Assembly (NCBI RefSeq): GCF_002869745.1
Contig: NZ_PNOS01000041.1
Location: 1 to 43,052, forward strand
Source: Oceaniglobus roseus
Lineage (GTDB): Bacteria > Pseudomonadota > Alphaproteobacteria > Rhodobacterales > Rhodobacteraceae
DNA length: 43,052 nt
Direction: 5' to 3'
The notes beneath the pieces are model-generated. The model was given only the letters and a program-made list of their open reading frames with translations. It did no database searches and had not been told where the DNA came from. Each line of letters begins with the position of its first letter. Positions within the stretch are counted from its first letter, which is position 1. Below, piece after piece: positions 15,012 to 26,200 of the stretch. The position numbers were made by a program, and so were the translations under genes.

Positions 15012-17033
15012 TTACTTCAAAAGATCGCGCACCTTCTGTGCCGTCGCCTCGGCCGTGATGCCGAACTGCGCATAAAGCTCCTCGGCCGGGGCCGAGGCGC
15101 CGAAGCCGTGCATCCCGATGAAGCCCGACTTCTCGCGCTTGCCGCGCTCGCCGAACAGCCAGCGGTCCCAGCCGAAGCGCACCGCCGCTTCCACGGCCAC
15201 GCGCACCGGACCGGCCGGCAGCACGCGCTTGCGATAGGCCTCGTCCTGCTCCTCGAACAGCTCCCAGCAGGGCATGGACACGACCCGGGTGCCGATGCCT
15301 TCGGCCTCCAGGATGTCGCGCGCCGCCATCGCCACCGACACCTCCGAGCCCGTCGCCATCAGGATCGCCTGCCGCTTCGCCGTGGCCTCGGCCAGAACGT
15401 ACGCGCCCTGCGCCACCAGGTTCTTCGACTTGTGCTCGGTCCTCACCGTCGGCAGGTTCTGCCGGCTCAGCGCCAGCACCGAGGGCGTTTTCGGCGAGGT
15501 CAGCGCGATCTCCCAGGCCTCCGCCGTCTCCACCGTGTCGGCGGGGCGGAAGACGTGGAGGTTCGGCGTCGCGCGCAGCATCGCCAGATGCTCGACCGGC
15601 TGGTGGGTCGGCCCGTCCTCGCCCAGGCCGATGGAATCGTGGGTCATCACGTAGACCACCGGCGCGCCCATCAGCGAAGAGAGCCGCATGGCGCCGCGGG
15701 CGTAGTCGGTGAAGCACATGAAGGTGCCGCCGTAGGGCTTCACCCCGCCATGCAGCGCCAGCCCGTTCATCGCCGCCGCCATGCCGTGCTCGCGGATGCC
15801 GTAGTGGACGTAGCGGCCCTTGCGGTCCTCGGGGCTGAAGATGCCGAGGTCCTTCGTCAGCGTGTTGTTCGACCCCGTCAGGTCGGCCGAGCCGCCGAAG
15901 GTCTCGGGCATGATTGGATTGACGACCTCCAGCACCATTTCCGAGCTCTTCCGCGTGGCGACCTTGTGGCCCGCCTCGCTCGCCTGCTTCTTCAGCGCCC
16001 GGATGACCGAGGAGAGCTTCTTCGGCGCCTCGCCCGCGACCATGCGGTTGAACTGTGCCTGCCGCGCATCGGACAGCCCCGCCAGCCGCTCGCTCCAGTC
16101 CTTGCGGGCGGCGGCGCCACGGCGGCCGACTTCTTCCCACCAGGACTTCACCTCGGCCGGGATCTCGAAGGGCGCGTGGCTCCAGCCATAGGCCTCGCGC
16201 ACGTCGGCGATGAGCTTCGCATCGGTCAGCGCCCCGTGCCCCTTCGCCGTGTCCTGCGCCGAGGAGCCGAGCGCGATGTGGGTCTTGCAGGCGATCATCG
16301 AGGGCTGGCCCGTCACCGCCTTGGCCGCGGTGATGGCGGCGTCGATCGCCTCGGGGTCGTGGCCGTCGACCTCCTGCACGTGCCAGCCGGAGGCGGCGAA
16401 GCGCATCATCTGGTCGGTGCGGTCGGCGATCTCGACCTTGCCGTCGATGGTGATGTTGTTGTTGTCCCAGAACACGATCAGCTTGCCGAGGCCCTGCCGC
16501 CCGGCCAGCGCGATGGCCTCCTGGCTGACGCCCTCCATCAGGCAGCCGTCCCCGGCGATGACATAGGTGTGGTGATCGACGATCTTCCGGCCGAACCGCC
16601 CGCTCAGCGAGGCCTCGGCCATGGCGAAGCCCACGGAATTGGCGATCCCCTGGCCCAGCGGGCCGGTGGTGGTCTCGATCCCCTTGGCGTGGCCGTATTC
16701 CGGATGGCCCGCGGTCTTCGCGCCCCACTGGCGGAAGTCCTTGATCTGCTCCAGCGTCATGTCCTCGTAGCCGGTGAGGTACAGAAGCCCGTAGAGCAGC
16801 ATCGAGCCATGGCCCGTCGACAGGATGAAGCGGTCGCGGTCCGGCCAGTCGGGGTTGGCGGCGTCGAACTTCAGGTGCCGCGAGAACAGCACCGTCGCCA
16901 CGTCGGCCATGCCCATCGGCATGCCGGAATGGCCCGAATTGGCCGCCGCGACGGCATCGAGGGCCAGCATCCGCAGCGCGGCGGCGCGCTGCCAGTGATC
17001 GGGGTCGCGGTCGCGCAGGGTGGCGATGTCCAT
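15012..17033 (-). CDS. tkt: transketolase
   Basis: The gene encodes about 673 residues, the standard length. Transketolase transfers two-carbon units between sugar phosphates in the pentose phosphate (and, where present, Calvin) cycle using thiamine diphosphate. Visible motifs are the N-terminal [12 protein letters not shown], the ThDP-binding [14 protein letters not shown] followed downstream by DNNNITIDG, and the catalytic Glu in the [11 protein letters not shown] segment. [22 protein letters not shown] and the C-terminal domain ([12 protein letters not shown]) complete it. I prefer the ATG at 17033 ([10 protein letters not shown]) because AAGGATG lies at correct spacing. An ATG three codons earlier (17042) abuts the Shine-Dalgarno sequence directly. 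It is divergent from the coiled-coil/zapA pair, separated by about 200 bp that should carry both promoters. Confidence 0.96.
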   Translation of the reverse strand: MDIATLRDRDPDHWQRAAALRMLALDAVAAANSGHSGMPMGMADVATVLFSRHLKFDAANPDWPDRDRFILSTGHGSMLLYGLLYLTGYEDMTLEQIKDFRQWGAKTAGHPEYGHAKGIETTTGPLGQGIANSVGFAMAEASLSGRFGRKIVDHHTYVIAGDGCLMEGVSQEAIALAGRQGLGKLIVFWDNNNITIDGKVEIADRTDQMMRFAASGWHVQEVDGHDPEAIDAAITAAKAVTGQPSMIACKTHIALGSSAQDTAKGHGALTDAKLIADVREAYGWSHAPFEIPAEVKSWWEEVGRRGAAARKDWSERLAGLSDARQAQFNRMVAGEAPKKLSSVIRALKKQASEAGHKVATRKSSEMVLEVVNPIMPETFGGSADLTGSNNTLTKDLGIFSPEDRKGRYVHYGIREHGMAAAMNGLALHGGVKPYGGTFMCFTDYARGAMRLSSLMGAPVVYVMTHDSIGLGEDGPTHQPVEHLAMLRATPNLHVFRPADTVETAEAWEIALTSPKTPSVLALSRQNLPTVRTEHKSKNLVAQGAYVLAEATAKRQAILMATGSEVSVAMAARDILEAEGIGTRVVSMPCWELFEEQDEAYRKRVLPAGPVRVAVEAAVRFGWDRWLFGERGKREKSGFIGMHGFGASAPAEELYAQFGITAEATAQKVRDLLK

Positions 17034-17234
17034 GGCGTTCATCCTTCGGCTGCCTCGGGGGTCCGGCGGGTGATAGCAGGGTTCAGCCCAAGATCAAGCT
17101 GCGCCGCCTTGCCGACGGGGCGGTTAGGGGGCTGAAATCGGGTTTGACTTGGGTTTAGATGGCTGAAATGCCGGAAAATGCGATTCGGGACCGCGCCGCG
17201 TGCCCGGCGGCGGCAAGATGAGGACAGGTAACAC

Positions 17235-17696
17235 ATGAACGACTTGACCGAGTTGGAGGCACGGGTCTCGGCCGCGCTGGACCGGATCGCCACCCATGTG
17301 GCGCATCTGGAGCGCGCCGCCCCCGCGCCCGAACCGGAACCCGAGACCGACGCCGGCCTGCCCCCCGCGGCCGAGCTGATGGCCGAACTCGAGGCCGAGC
17401 GTGCCGTCACCGCGCAGCTCGAGGAGCGGGTGCGCGCCATCAAGGACCGCCAGGACAACCGCGTGAGCGTGCTGGAATCCGACCTCTCGCTGGCCCGCGA
17501 CCGGATCGCGGCGCTGGAGGAGGAGAACGCGGCGCTGAAGGCCGATGCGGGCTCCGGTTCCGGCTCCGGCGGGGACACGGCCGCGCTCCAGGCCGAACTC
17601 GACCAGCTGCGTGCCGAGCGCGAGGCCGAGCGGCAGGAACTGGCGGAGCTGCTGGCCGAATTGAAACCCATCGTCGAGGAGAGCGCCGGTGCCTGA
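17235..17696 (+). CDS. coiled-coil protein encoded upstream of and overlapping zapA
   Basis: The gene encodes 153 residues dominated by Glu, Ala, Leu and Arg. There are three parts: an N-terminal helix (1-27), a Pro/Glu-rich linker (29-45), and two coiled-coil stretches (about 46-105 and 113-150) split by a Gly/Ser spacer GSGSGSGG. No enzymatic motif or membrane segment is visible, so it is probably cytoplasmic. Its last 8 nt overlap the GTG start of zapA, implying translational coupling and a related role. By position and coiled-coil nature it could be a ZapA/FtsZ-ring partner analogous to ZapB, but no sequence similarity to ZapB is claimed. The ATG is preceded by GAGGACAGGTAACAC. Confidence 0.7.
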   Translation: MNDLTELEARVSAALDRIATHVAHLERAAPAPEPEPETDAGLPPAAELMAELEAERAVTAQLEERVRAIKDRQDNRVSVLESDLSLARDRIAALEEENAALKADAGSGSGSGGDTAALQAELDQLRAEREAERQELAELLAELKPIVEESAGA

Positions 17697-18105
17697 GATC
17701 AAGATCACCGTCGGCAGCCGCGTCTTCGAGGTCGCCTGCCAGGAGGGCGAGGAGCACTATCTCCAGGCCGCGGCGCGGATGCTGGACATCGAGGCTTCGG
17801 CGCTGGTGGGCCAGATCGGCCGCCTGCCGGAATCCCGGATGCTGCTGATGGCGGGGCTGATGCTGGCGGACAAGACCGCGGGCATGGAAGAGCAGGTGCG
17901 CAACACCGAGCAGCAGCTTCGCGCGATGCAGAGCCAGCTGGCCCAGGCCGCCGCCGAGATCGAGGCGCTGAAGAACGCGCCGCGCCCCGCGCCCGAGCGG
18001 GTCGAGGTGCCGGTGATCCCGTCCTCGGTCATCGAGTCGCTGGCCGAGATGGCGGCCCGGGCCGAGGCCATCGCCGACAGCGTCGAGGAGAAGGCGCAAG
18101 GCTAG
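17689..18105 (+). CDS. zapA: cell division protein ZapA
   Basis: The gene encodes 138 residues starting at GTG inside the end of the preceding gene. The N-terminal half (EIKITVGSRVFEVACQEGEE then AARMLDIE) is the ZapA globular domain. A long helix follows, with LMAGLMLADKT and a coiled coil at about 65-100. ZapA binds and bundles FtsZ polymers at the midcell ring. The C-terminal extension beyond about residue 105 (IPSSVIESLAEMAARAEAIAD) is longer than in E. coli ZapA, as is common in alphaproteobacteria. It forms a two-gene unit with the coiled-coil gene. A structured intergenic region and terminator follow. Confidence 0.9.
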   Translation: MPEIKITVGSRVFEVACQEGEEHYLQAAARMLDIEASALVGQIGRLPESRMLLMAGLMLADKTAGMEEQVRNTEQQLRAMQSQLAQAAAEIEALKNAPRPAPERVEVPVIPSSVIESLAEMAARAEAIADSVEEKAQG

Positions 18106-18240
18106 GGCGCCGCGCCGGGCGCCGTGCAGCCGGTGTTTGGGAAACACCGGGGCGCTGCGCGGCGAGGGCGCGTCGGGGGGGCGGTCTCCGGCTGGAGCGG
18201 AACCCTTGCGGCCATGCAGCCCGCGCGCTGCTGTCCTGAC
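18106..18240 (+). ncRNA. structured RNA-like region downstream of zapA (possible 6S RNA)
   Basis: This stretch has no ORF but marked structure. A perfect 9-bp hairpin CCGGTGTTT-GGG-AAACACCGG (18130-18150) is nested inside a longer GC-rich pairing (CGCCGCGC...GGCGCC with GGCGCTGCGCGGCG). GCAGC (18126-18130) can instead pair with GCTGC (18227-18231), closing a domain in which GUGUU immediately follows the stem. 6S RNA (ssrS) lies just downstream of zapA in many proteobacteria, and GUGUU after the closing stem fits the family. The enclosed length (about 105 nt) is shorter than expected. It could simply be a structured 3' UTR. Confidence 0.3.
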
Positions 18241-18249
18241 CCGGAAACG

Positions 18250-18286
18250 AAAGGGGCCCGCCCTCGGCCGAGGACGGGCCCTTTCA
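18250..18286. terminator. bidirectional terminator between zapA/ncRNA and grxD
   Basis: A 13-bp stem GGGCCCGCCCTCG/CGAGGACGGGCCC with one internal mismatch is flanked by AAA on the left and TTTC on the right. It can terminate transcripts from both convergent sides. Confidence 0.75.
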
Positions 18287-18305
18287 GTTGACGGGGGCCG
18301 CGGCC

Positions 18306-18668
18306 TCAGGCGTTGGCTTCGCGGATCTTGTCGGCGGCGGCCTTGTCGAAGGCGACGCCCTTCTCGGCGAAGAGCGTGTCGAGTTCGCCCGAGAGAGTCA
18401 TCTCGGTGACGATGTCGCAGCCGCCCACGAACTCGCCCTTGACGTAGAGCTGGGGGATCGTCGGCCAGTCGGAGAAGTCCTTGATCCCCTGGCGGATCGA
18501 CTCGTCCGCCAGCACGTTCACGTCGGCATAGTCGACGCCCATGAAGTTCAGCACGCCGGCCACGCGGCTGGAGAAGCCGCACTGGGGCATCGACTTGGTG
18601 CCCTTCATGAAGAGCACGACGTCGTTGCTCGTCACGGTATCCTGGATCTGTTTCGTCGCGTCAGTCAT
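18306..18668 (-). CDS. grxD: monothiol glutaredoxin, Grx4 type (CGFS)
   Basis: The gene encodes 120 residues with the monothiol active-site motif CGFS at residues 30-33 ([15 protein letters not shown]). FMKGTKS precedes it, and [19 protein letters not shown] carries the cis-Pro and the GG of the glutathione site. Grx4 proteins ligand a [2Fe-2S] cluster with glutathione and pair with BolA proteins to carry or sense iron-sulfur clusters in the cytoplasm. The gene is the last of a bolA, 49-codon membrane gene, grxD operon. Its ATG overlaps the end of the small gene by 8 nt. AGAAGGA lies 9 nt upstream of the start. Downstream is a shared terminator. Confidence 0.96.
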   Translation of the reverse strand: MTDATKQIQDTVTSNDVVLFMKGTKSMPQCGFSSRVAGVLNFMGVDYADVNVLADESIRQGIKDFSDWPTIPQLYVKGEFVGGCDIVTEMTLSGELDTLFAEKGVAFDKAAADKIREANA

Positions 18669-18810
18669 CGGAAGTGTCCTTCTTCGGGTCGCGGCGGGCG
18701 GCGTCCTGCTTCAGGTAGGGACGGAGCGCGCCGTAGGTGATCAAGAGAACGAGGCCGAGGGCGGCGAAGAGCGGCCATCCCTCGGTCAGCAGCGTCGCGA
18801 GCCAGCTCAA
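18661..18810 (-). CDS. 49-residue single-TM protein between bolA and grxD, TTG start
   Basis: The frame begins at TTG 18810, whose TTGA overlaps the bolA TGA by 3 nt. GGAGG lies 4 nt upstream. It ends at TGA 18661-18663, overlapping the grxD ATG by 8 nt. The protein begins [20 protein letters not shown], continues [17 protein letters not shown] and ends in a charged tail [12 protein letters not shown]. It has one clear membrane helix (about residues 11-30) with a basic cytosolic flank, consistent with an inner-membrane protein. Overlaps at both ends, the ribosome site and a complete TM-plus-tail architecture argue that it is a real, translationally coupled gene. Function unknown. By position, it may link the BolA/Grx4 pair to the membrane. 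Confidence 0.7.
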   Translation of the reverse strand: MSWLATLLTEGWPLFAALGLVLLITYGALRPYLKQDAARRDPKKDTSDD

Positions 18811-19049
18811 GGCGCCTCCGGCACCTTGGTCGTCAGGGCCAGCGCGTGCAGTTCGCCGTGGGAGCCGTCCATCTTGCCCTTGAGCGCCGCGAAGACGGCG
18901 CGCTGCTGCTGCACGCGGTTCATGCCGCGGAAGGACTCGTCCACCACCAGCGCGGCGAAATGCGCGCCGTCGTCGCCTTCGACGGTGATCTTCGCGTCCG
19001 GAAACCGCTCGCGGATCAATGCCTCGATGTCGCTGGCCTGGATCGCCAT
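18807..19049 (-). CDS. bolA: BolA family protein
   Basis: The gene encodes 80 residues. The BolA fold is recognised by the N-terminal IEALIRERFPDAKITV strand-helix, the variable loop with His30 (DDGAHFAALVV), the FRGMNRVQQQRAVFAAL helix, and the C-terminal ELHALALTTKVP with the conserved His68. With Grx4 it forms a heterocomplex that binds a [2Fe-2S] cluster, and the adjacent CGFS glutaredoxin gene supports that partnership. GGAGGGA precedes the ATG. It is the first gene of the bolA, 49-aa, grxD unit and lies 117 bp downstream of purL on the same strand, so it may also be reached by purL read-through. Confidence 0.93.
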   Translation of the reverse strand: MAIQASDIEALIRERFPDAKITVEGDDGAHFAALVVDESFRGMNRVQQQRAVFAALKGKMDGSHGELHALALTTKVPEAP

Positions 19050-19166
19050 GGGATCGTCCCTCCTGTCGTCGCTGCGAAGGTATGCCGGGGCGGTCGGCGC
19101 TTCAAGCCCATCCCGCGGCGCGCCCCGAGAGCGCCCGCAGGACTTCGGGCAGGAAAGAGAAGGCTG

Positions 19167-21341
<2,175 letters not shown>

Positions 21342-21439
21342 GGCAGTCTCCGCGGCGGCTTGCCACGTCATAGACAAGCGGCCTGCGGACGGAAAGGGCC
21401 AGTTCGACGCGCGGGCACGGGCGACCGGACCCCGGCACG

Positions 21440-21467
21440 AAAAAGGGGCGCCCCGGAAGGCGCCCCC
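21440..21467 (-). terminator. intrinsic terminator of the second PRC-barrel gene
   Basis: On the minus strand GGGGCGCC, loop TTCCGG, GGCGCCCC is followed by five T residues, 22 bp beyond the stop codon. This is a textbook Rho-independent terminator. Confidence 0.9.
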
Positions 21468-21488
21468 GCAAGTTGGATCGATCGTGGA

Positions 21489-21878
21489 TCAGGCCGGGTT
21501 CTGCTCTTCCACGAGCATCAGAAACTCGTTGTAGTCGGCGTTGACGACATAGTCTTCGCCGACCCGGCTGAAGTGCGTGGAGTCGAGGGTCACGTTCTTC
21601 TCGGCGCCGGGGCTGACGGTCTGGTCGACCTGGATGATGTACTGGGTGGTATCGCCGTCGCGCGGGACGACCGACACGATCTTGCCCAACAGCTCGCCGC
21701 TGGTCGCCATCACGACATCGTCGGCCTTCATGCCCTCGACGGAGGCGTCGGGCGCGATCTTCGCGGTCTCGACCGTCACGGCGTCCTCGGTGTTCGTCAC
21801 GGTGGCCTGCGCGTAGACGGGCGAGGCCAGCAGGGCGAGGGCGGTCAGCGGGGCGGCGATCTTGAGCGTCTTGAACAT
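21489..21878 (-). CDS. secreted PRC-barrel-like protein
   Basis: The gene encodes 129 residues with an N-terminal signal peptide (MFKTLKIAAPLTALALLASP, cleavage expected after VYA, residue 23). A compact beta-rich domain follows: VEGMKADDVVMATSGELLGK, IVSVVPRDGDTTQYIIQVD, and a C-terminal stretch with EEQNPA at the end. The ADDVVMATSGELLGKI pattern is typical of the first strands of PRC-barrel domains. Periplasmic or outer-envelope location is inferred from the signal. TTGGAG lies upstream of the ATG. An efficient terminator follows. It is the second PRC-barrel exporter substrate in the window (compare 11184-11816) but lacks the Met/Asn-rich linker. Confidence 0.7.
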   Translation of the reverse strand: MFKTLKIAAPLTALALLASPVYAQATVTNTEDAVTVETAKIAPDASVEGMKADDVVMATSGELLGKIVSVVPRDGDTTQYIIQVDQTVSPGAEKNVTLDSTHFSRVGEDYVVNADYNEFLMLVEEQNPA

Positions 21879-22019
21879 TTTCAATCTCCAACACTGTGTG
21901 GATGCTGATGCATCGTTGCCCGCTAAACGCGCGACGCGGCAGTTGGTTGCCTTGAAACGATAATTTTGCCGGAAGATGGCTTGATGCCGCCGTGCAGTGT
22001 CGTGCCGGACGAGGGGCGC

Positions 22020-22050
22020 AAAAAAAAGGCCGAGCACAAGGGCTCGGCCG
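22020..22050 (-). terminator. intrinsic terminator (candidate sRNA / lysR)
   Basis: On the minus strand GGCCGAGC pairs with GCTCGGCC-type sequence around a short loop and is followed by seven T residues. It is the first terminator downstream of lysR, 157 bp after its stop. Confidence 0.85.
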
Positions 22051-22118
22051 TAGTCCAACAGGGAGGTAGAAGAAGAACTGCCGCGAGGGCTGTCCTGCCT
22101 TCTGATGAGGCAGTTATG
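22020..22118 (-). ncRNA. candidate small RNA or structured lysR 3' end
   Basis: This sits in the 328-bp gap between lysR and the PRC-barrel gene. On the minus strand there is a 6-bp hairpin (CTGCCT/AGGCAG, 22095-22113). A pyrimidine-rich single-stranded run containing TTCTTCTTCTACCTCCC follows, which is complementary to a ribosome-binding site. A strong terminator hairpin with a T-run ends it. This order (5' hairpin, anti-SD loop, terminator) is typical of trans-acting sRNAs, including CCUCCC-containing RNAs known in Rhodobacter. No ORF is present. It could instead be the lysR 3' UTR, since the terminator is the first one after lysR. Confidence 0.4.
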
Positions 22119-22140
22119 CCTGCGCCCTTGGCGTTTCAAG
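22113..22140 (-). promoter_or_regulatory. possible heat-shock-type promoter for the candidate sRNA
   Basis: On the minus strand CTTGAAA (-35-like) is followed after 15 nt by CATAAC (-10-like). This resembles RpoH-type promoters. It would place a start near 22106, inside the first hairpin, so either the hairpin or the promoter reading may be wrong. Confidence 0.2.
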
Positions 22141-22206
22141 AAGAAACCGGCGTTCCCTTCGCAAGGCCGGTATGCGCGAGGTGCATAGCGGTGGATCGCG
22201 GCAATC

Positions 22207-23115
22207 TCAGTCGTCGGTCCCGTTCTCGCGCTGGCGCTGGCGATGAGCGAACAGCTCTTCCACCACGAAGTCCCGGAAGGCCTGCACCCGCTTGGACTGG
22301 CGCAGCTCTTCGGGATAGGCGAGGAACACGGGCACGTCGCCGGACTCGACATCCGGCAGGACGCGCACGATGGCCGGGAAATCCTCGATCACGTAATCGG
22401 GCAGCACGCCGATCCCGAGGTTGCTCAGGACCGCCTGCAACGCCCCGAAATAGTTGTTGACCGTCAACAGCGAGGGGATGTCGTAGGTCAGCAGCTCCTG
22501 CACCAGGATCGCGCCGGCCTGCACCTGGTGCGAGCCGGGGTTCTGGCAGATCAGGCGGTGGTTCGACAGGTCCGACAGGCGCCGTGGCGTGCCGGCCTCG
22601 GCGAGGTACTGCGGCGAGGCATAGAGGCGCATGCGGATGTTCATCAGCCGCTTGCGGATCAGGTCGGCCTGGCTCGGCTCCTTCATGCGGATCGCCACGT
22701 CGGCCTCGCGCATCGGCAGGTCCAGCACCCGCTCCTCCAGCATCAGGTCGATCTTGAGGTCCGGATACTTCTTGAACAGCGTCGGAAGGCGCGGCGCCAG
22801 CCAGAGCGAGCCGAAGCCGGTGGTCGTCGTCACGCGCAGTTCGCCGAAGACCTCCTCCTCGCTGTCGCGGATCCGCGCCGCCGCGGTGTCGAGCCTGCGC
22901 GCCATGGCCTTCGTCGCGTCATGCAGCAGCTCGCCCTGCTCGGTCAGGATCAGGCCGCGGGCGTGGCGGTGGAACAGGGTGGTGTTCAGCGATTCCTCCA
23001 GCGCCCGGATCTGCCGCGACACGGCGGACTGCGACAGGTGCAGCGCGTCGCCGGCATGGGTCAGGCTGCCCGCATCGGCCACCGCGTGGAATATTCTCAG
23101 CTTGTCCCAATCCAT
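22207..23115 (-). CDS. LysR-family transcriptional regulator
   Basis: The gene encodes 302 residues. The N-terminal winged helix-turn-helix is clear: KLRIFHAVADAGSLTHAGDA, then LHLSQSAVSRQIRALEESL and LFHRHARGLILTEQGE. A linker helix and a periplasmic-binding-protein-like effector domain (about 95-290) follow. It is divergent from the indolepyruvate oxidoreductase gene across a 159-bp region. That is the usual arrangement when a LysR protein controls the neighbour and itself, so control of that gene is a reasonable inference. The inducer is unknown. The C-terminus is Arg/Gln-rich (HRQRQRENGTDD). Candidate sRNA and terminator lie downstream. Confidence 0.93.
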   Translation of the reverse strand: MDWDKLRIFHAVADAGSLTHAGDALHLSQSAVSRQIRALEESLNTTLFHRHARGLILTEQGELLHDATKAMARRLDTAAARIRDSEEEVFGELRVTTTTGFGSLWLAPRLPTLFKKYPDLKIDLMLEERVLDLPMREADVAIRMKEPSQADLIRKRLMNIRMRLYASPQYLAEAGTPRRLSDLSNHRLICQNPGSHQVQAGAILVQELLTYDIPSLLTVNNYFGALQAVLSNLGIGVLPDYVIEDFPAIVRVLPDVESGDVPVFLAYPEELRQSKRVQAFRDFVVEELFAHRQRQRENGTDD

Positions 23116-23274
23116 TCTATCCGGTCCATCCCGCAGGAAGCGCGCCAGCGCGCCTCGTCTATGCCGCAGCGCAGCATCAATCGCAAATGCCGAACGCGCG
23201 ATTTATTCATTTTGTCACCTCCGGAGGAGTGGCCTAGACTCCTGTCGGAAAAGTACGGGCGGAGAGTGAACGAA

Positions 23275-26200
23275 ATGCGGCAGGATGTAACGCTTCACGA
23301 CCGCTACGATCTCGAAAAATCGCAGGTGCTGCTGAACGGCACCCAGGCGCTGGTCCGCCTGATGCTGATGCAGAAGGCCCGCGACCGCGCCGCGGGGCTG
23401 AACACCGCCGGCTACGTCACCGGCTACCGCGGTTCGCCGCTCGGCGCCGTCGACATGGTGATGGCCCAGGCGACGAAGGACCTGACCGCCGCCGACATCG
23501 TCTTCCAGCCCGGCCTGAACGAAGATCTGGCCGCCACCGCCCTCTGGGGCACCCAGCAGGCGGAACTGAGGGGCGAGGGGAAGTACGACGGCGTCTTCGG
23601 CCTCTGGTACGGCAAGGGGCCGGGGGTGGACCGGTCGGGCGACGTCATGCGCCACGCGAACATGGCCGGCACCTCGCCCCACGGCGGCGTCCTGATGGCC
23701 ATGGGCGACGACCACACCGGCGAAAGCTCGACCGTCTGCCACCAGTCCGACTGGGCCATGGTCGACGCCTACATGCCGGTCCTGTCCCCGGCGGGGGTGC
23801 AGGAGATCCTCGACTTCGGCCTCTACGGCTTCGCGCTGTCGCGCTTCTCGGGGCTCTGGGCGGGGCTGAAGCTGATGAAGGACACGGTGGAGGTGACCTC
23901 GGTCATCGACGGCTCGCCCGATCGCATGTCCTTCGTGCTGCCGGAGTTCCAGATGCCCGAGGGCGGGCTCAACATCCGCCTCGGCGATCACTGGATCCCG
24001 CAGGAGGCGCGGATCATCGACCACAAGCGCTTTGCCGCCGAGGCCTTCGCCAAGGCCAACCGCATCGACCGGCGCATCCACGGCAAGCCCGGCGCGAAGA
24101 TCGGCTTCGTCGCGGCCGGCAAGAACTGGCTGGACCTGACTCATGCCCTGTCGCTGCTGGGGCTCGATCACGCGGAATGCGAGCGTCTCGGCATCACCAC
24201 CTGGAAGATCGGCCAGACCTTCCCGCTGGACATGGACAGTTTCCACGACTGGGCCGAGGGGCTGGACCTGATCGTGGTCGTCGAGGAGAAGCGCAAGCTG
24301 ATCGAGGTGCAGATCAAGGAGGCGATCTTCGACGACCGGCAGGGCCGCCGCGTCTGGGGCTGGCGGATGGGCACGACCCACGGGCCGGAACTGTTCCCGA
24401 CCCGTTTCGCGCTCGACCCCGTGATGATCGCCGAGAAGCTGGGCAGGATCCTCGTCGACGAGGGCCGGGGCACCGACGCCCTGCAAGGCGCGCTCGCCCG
24501 TCTTGCCGAGGCGCGGAAATCCGACAACGCGCCCGAGATCGCGGCCCGCCTGCCGTATTTCTGCTCGGGCTGCCCGCACAACACCTCGACCAAGGTGCCC
24601 GAGGGGTCGCGGGGCTATGCCGGGATCGGCTGTCACTTCATGGTGCAGTGGATGGACCGCGCGACCAGCGGCTTCACCCACATGGGGGGCGAGGGCGCGA
24701 ACTGGGTCGGCGAGGCGCCGTTCTCGAAGACGCCCCACGTCTTCCAGAACCTCGGCGACGGCACCTACAACCACTCCGGCGTCCAGGCGATCCGCTTCGC
24801 GCTGATGGCGGGCACGAACATCACCTACAAGATCCTCTTCAATGACGCCGTCGCCATGACCGGAGGGCAGCACAACGACGGCGACCTCTCGCCCCAGCAG
24901 ATCGCCCGCGAGGTGCTGGCGATGGGGGTGAAGCACGTCGCGGTGGTCTATGACGAGAAGGAGGACGTGGCGCTCGAGGCTTTCCCGAAGGCGGTGACGA
25001 CCCACGAGCGGGCGGAACTGGCGTCGGTGCAGGAGAACTACGCGCGCCACACCGGGGTCAGCGTCATCATCTACGTCCAGACCTGCGCCGCCGAGAAGCG
25101 CCGCCGCAGGAAGCGCGGCCAGTATCCCGACCCCGACAGGCGCGTGTTCATCAACACCGACGTCTGCGAGGGCTGCGGCGATTGCGGGGTGCAGTCCAAC
25201 TGCGTCTCCCTCGTCCCGGTCGAAACCGAGCTTGGACGCAAGCGCGCCGTCGACCAGTCCTCGTGCAACAAGGATTACAGCTGTCTCAAGGGCTTCTGCC
25301 CCTCTTTCGTCACGGTCGAAGGCGCCGAGATCCGCAAGGAGGCGACCGCGGAGGTCGACACCGGCCACCTGCCCATGCCGGAAATCCCGGCGATCGAAGG
25401 CACCACCAACGTCGTCATCACCGGCGTCGGCGGCACCGGCGTCGTGACCATCGGCGCGATCATGGCCATGGCGGCCCACCTCGACGGCAAGGGGGCGGGC
25501 ATGATGGAGATGGCCGGGCTTGCCCAGAAGGGCGGCGCCGTCCACATCCACTGCCGCCTCGCCAATTCGCCCGGCGACATCAGCGCGATACGGGTCGCCA
25601 CGGGCGAGGCCGACGTGCTGATCGGCGGCGACCTGGTGGTGTCGGCGGGGGCCAAGACCATCGGCTTGATGAAGCCCGGCAAGACCGGCGGCGTGGTCAA
25701 TTCGCACGAGATCATCACCGGCGAGTTCACCCGCAATACCGAGTTCCGCATCCCGACCGAACGGCTGTCCCTTGCGCTGGAGGCGCGCCTGAAGGACCGC
25801 CTGCAACTCTTTGATGCGTCGGAGCTTTCCAAGGCGCTGCTCGGCGACTCCATCTTCTCGAACATGATGATCTTCGGCGCCGCGTGGCAGCACGGCTATG
25901 TCCCGCTGAGCTTCGAGGCCATCGACCGGGCCATCGAGCTGAACCGCGCCGCCGTCGACGGCAACCGCCGCGCCTTCGAGCTGGGCCGGTGGGCGGCGCT
26001 GAACCCGTCGAAGGTGAGGGAGATCCTGGAGCCGAAAGTGGTCAGCCTGCCGACCTCGACCGCCGAGCGCATCGCCTTCCGCGAACGCCACCTGGCCGCC
26101 TATCAGGGCCAGCGGCTGGCGAGGCGCTATCGCCGGATGGTCGACGGGATCGCGGACGACGAGGTGCGTCTCGCCGTGGCAAGAGGCTATCACAAGCTGC

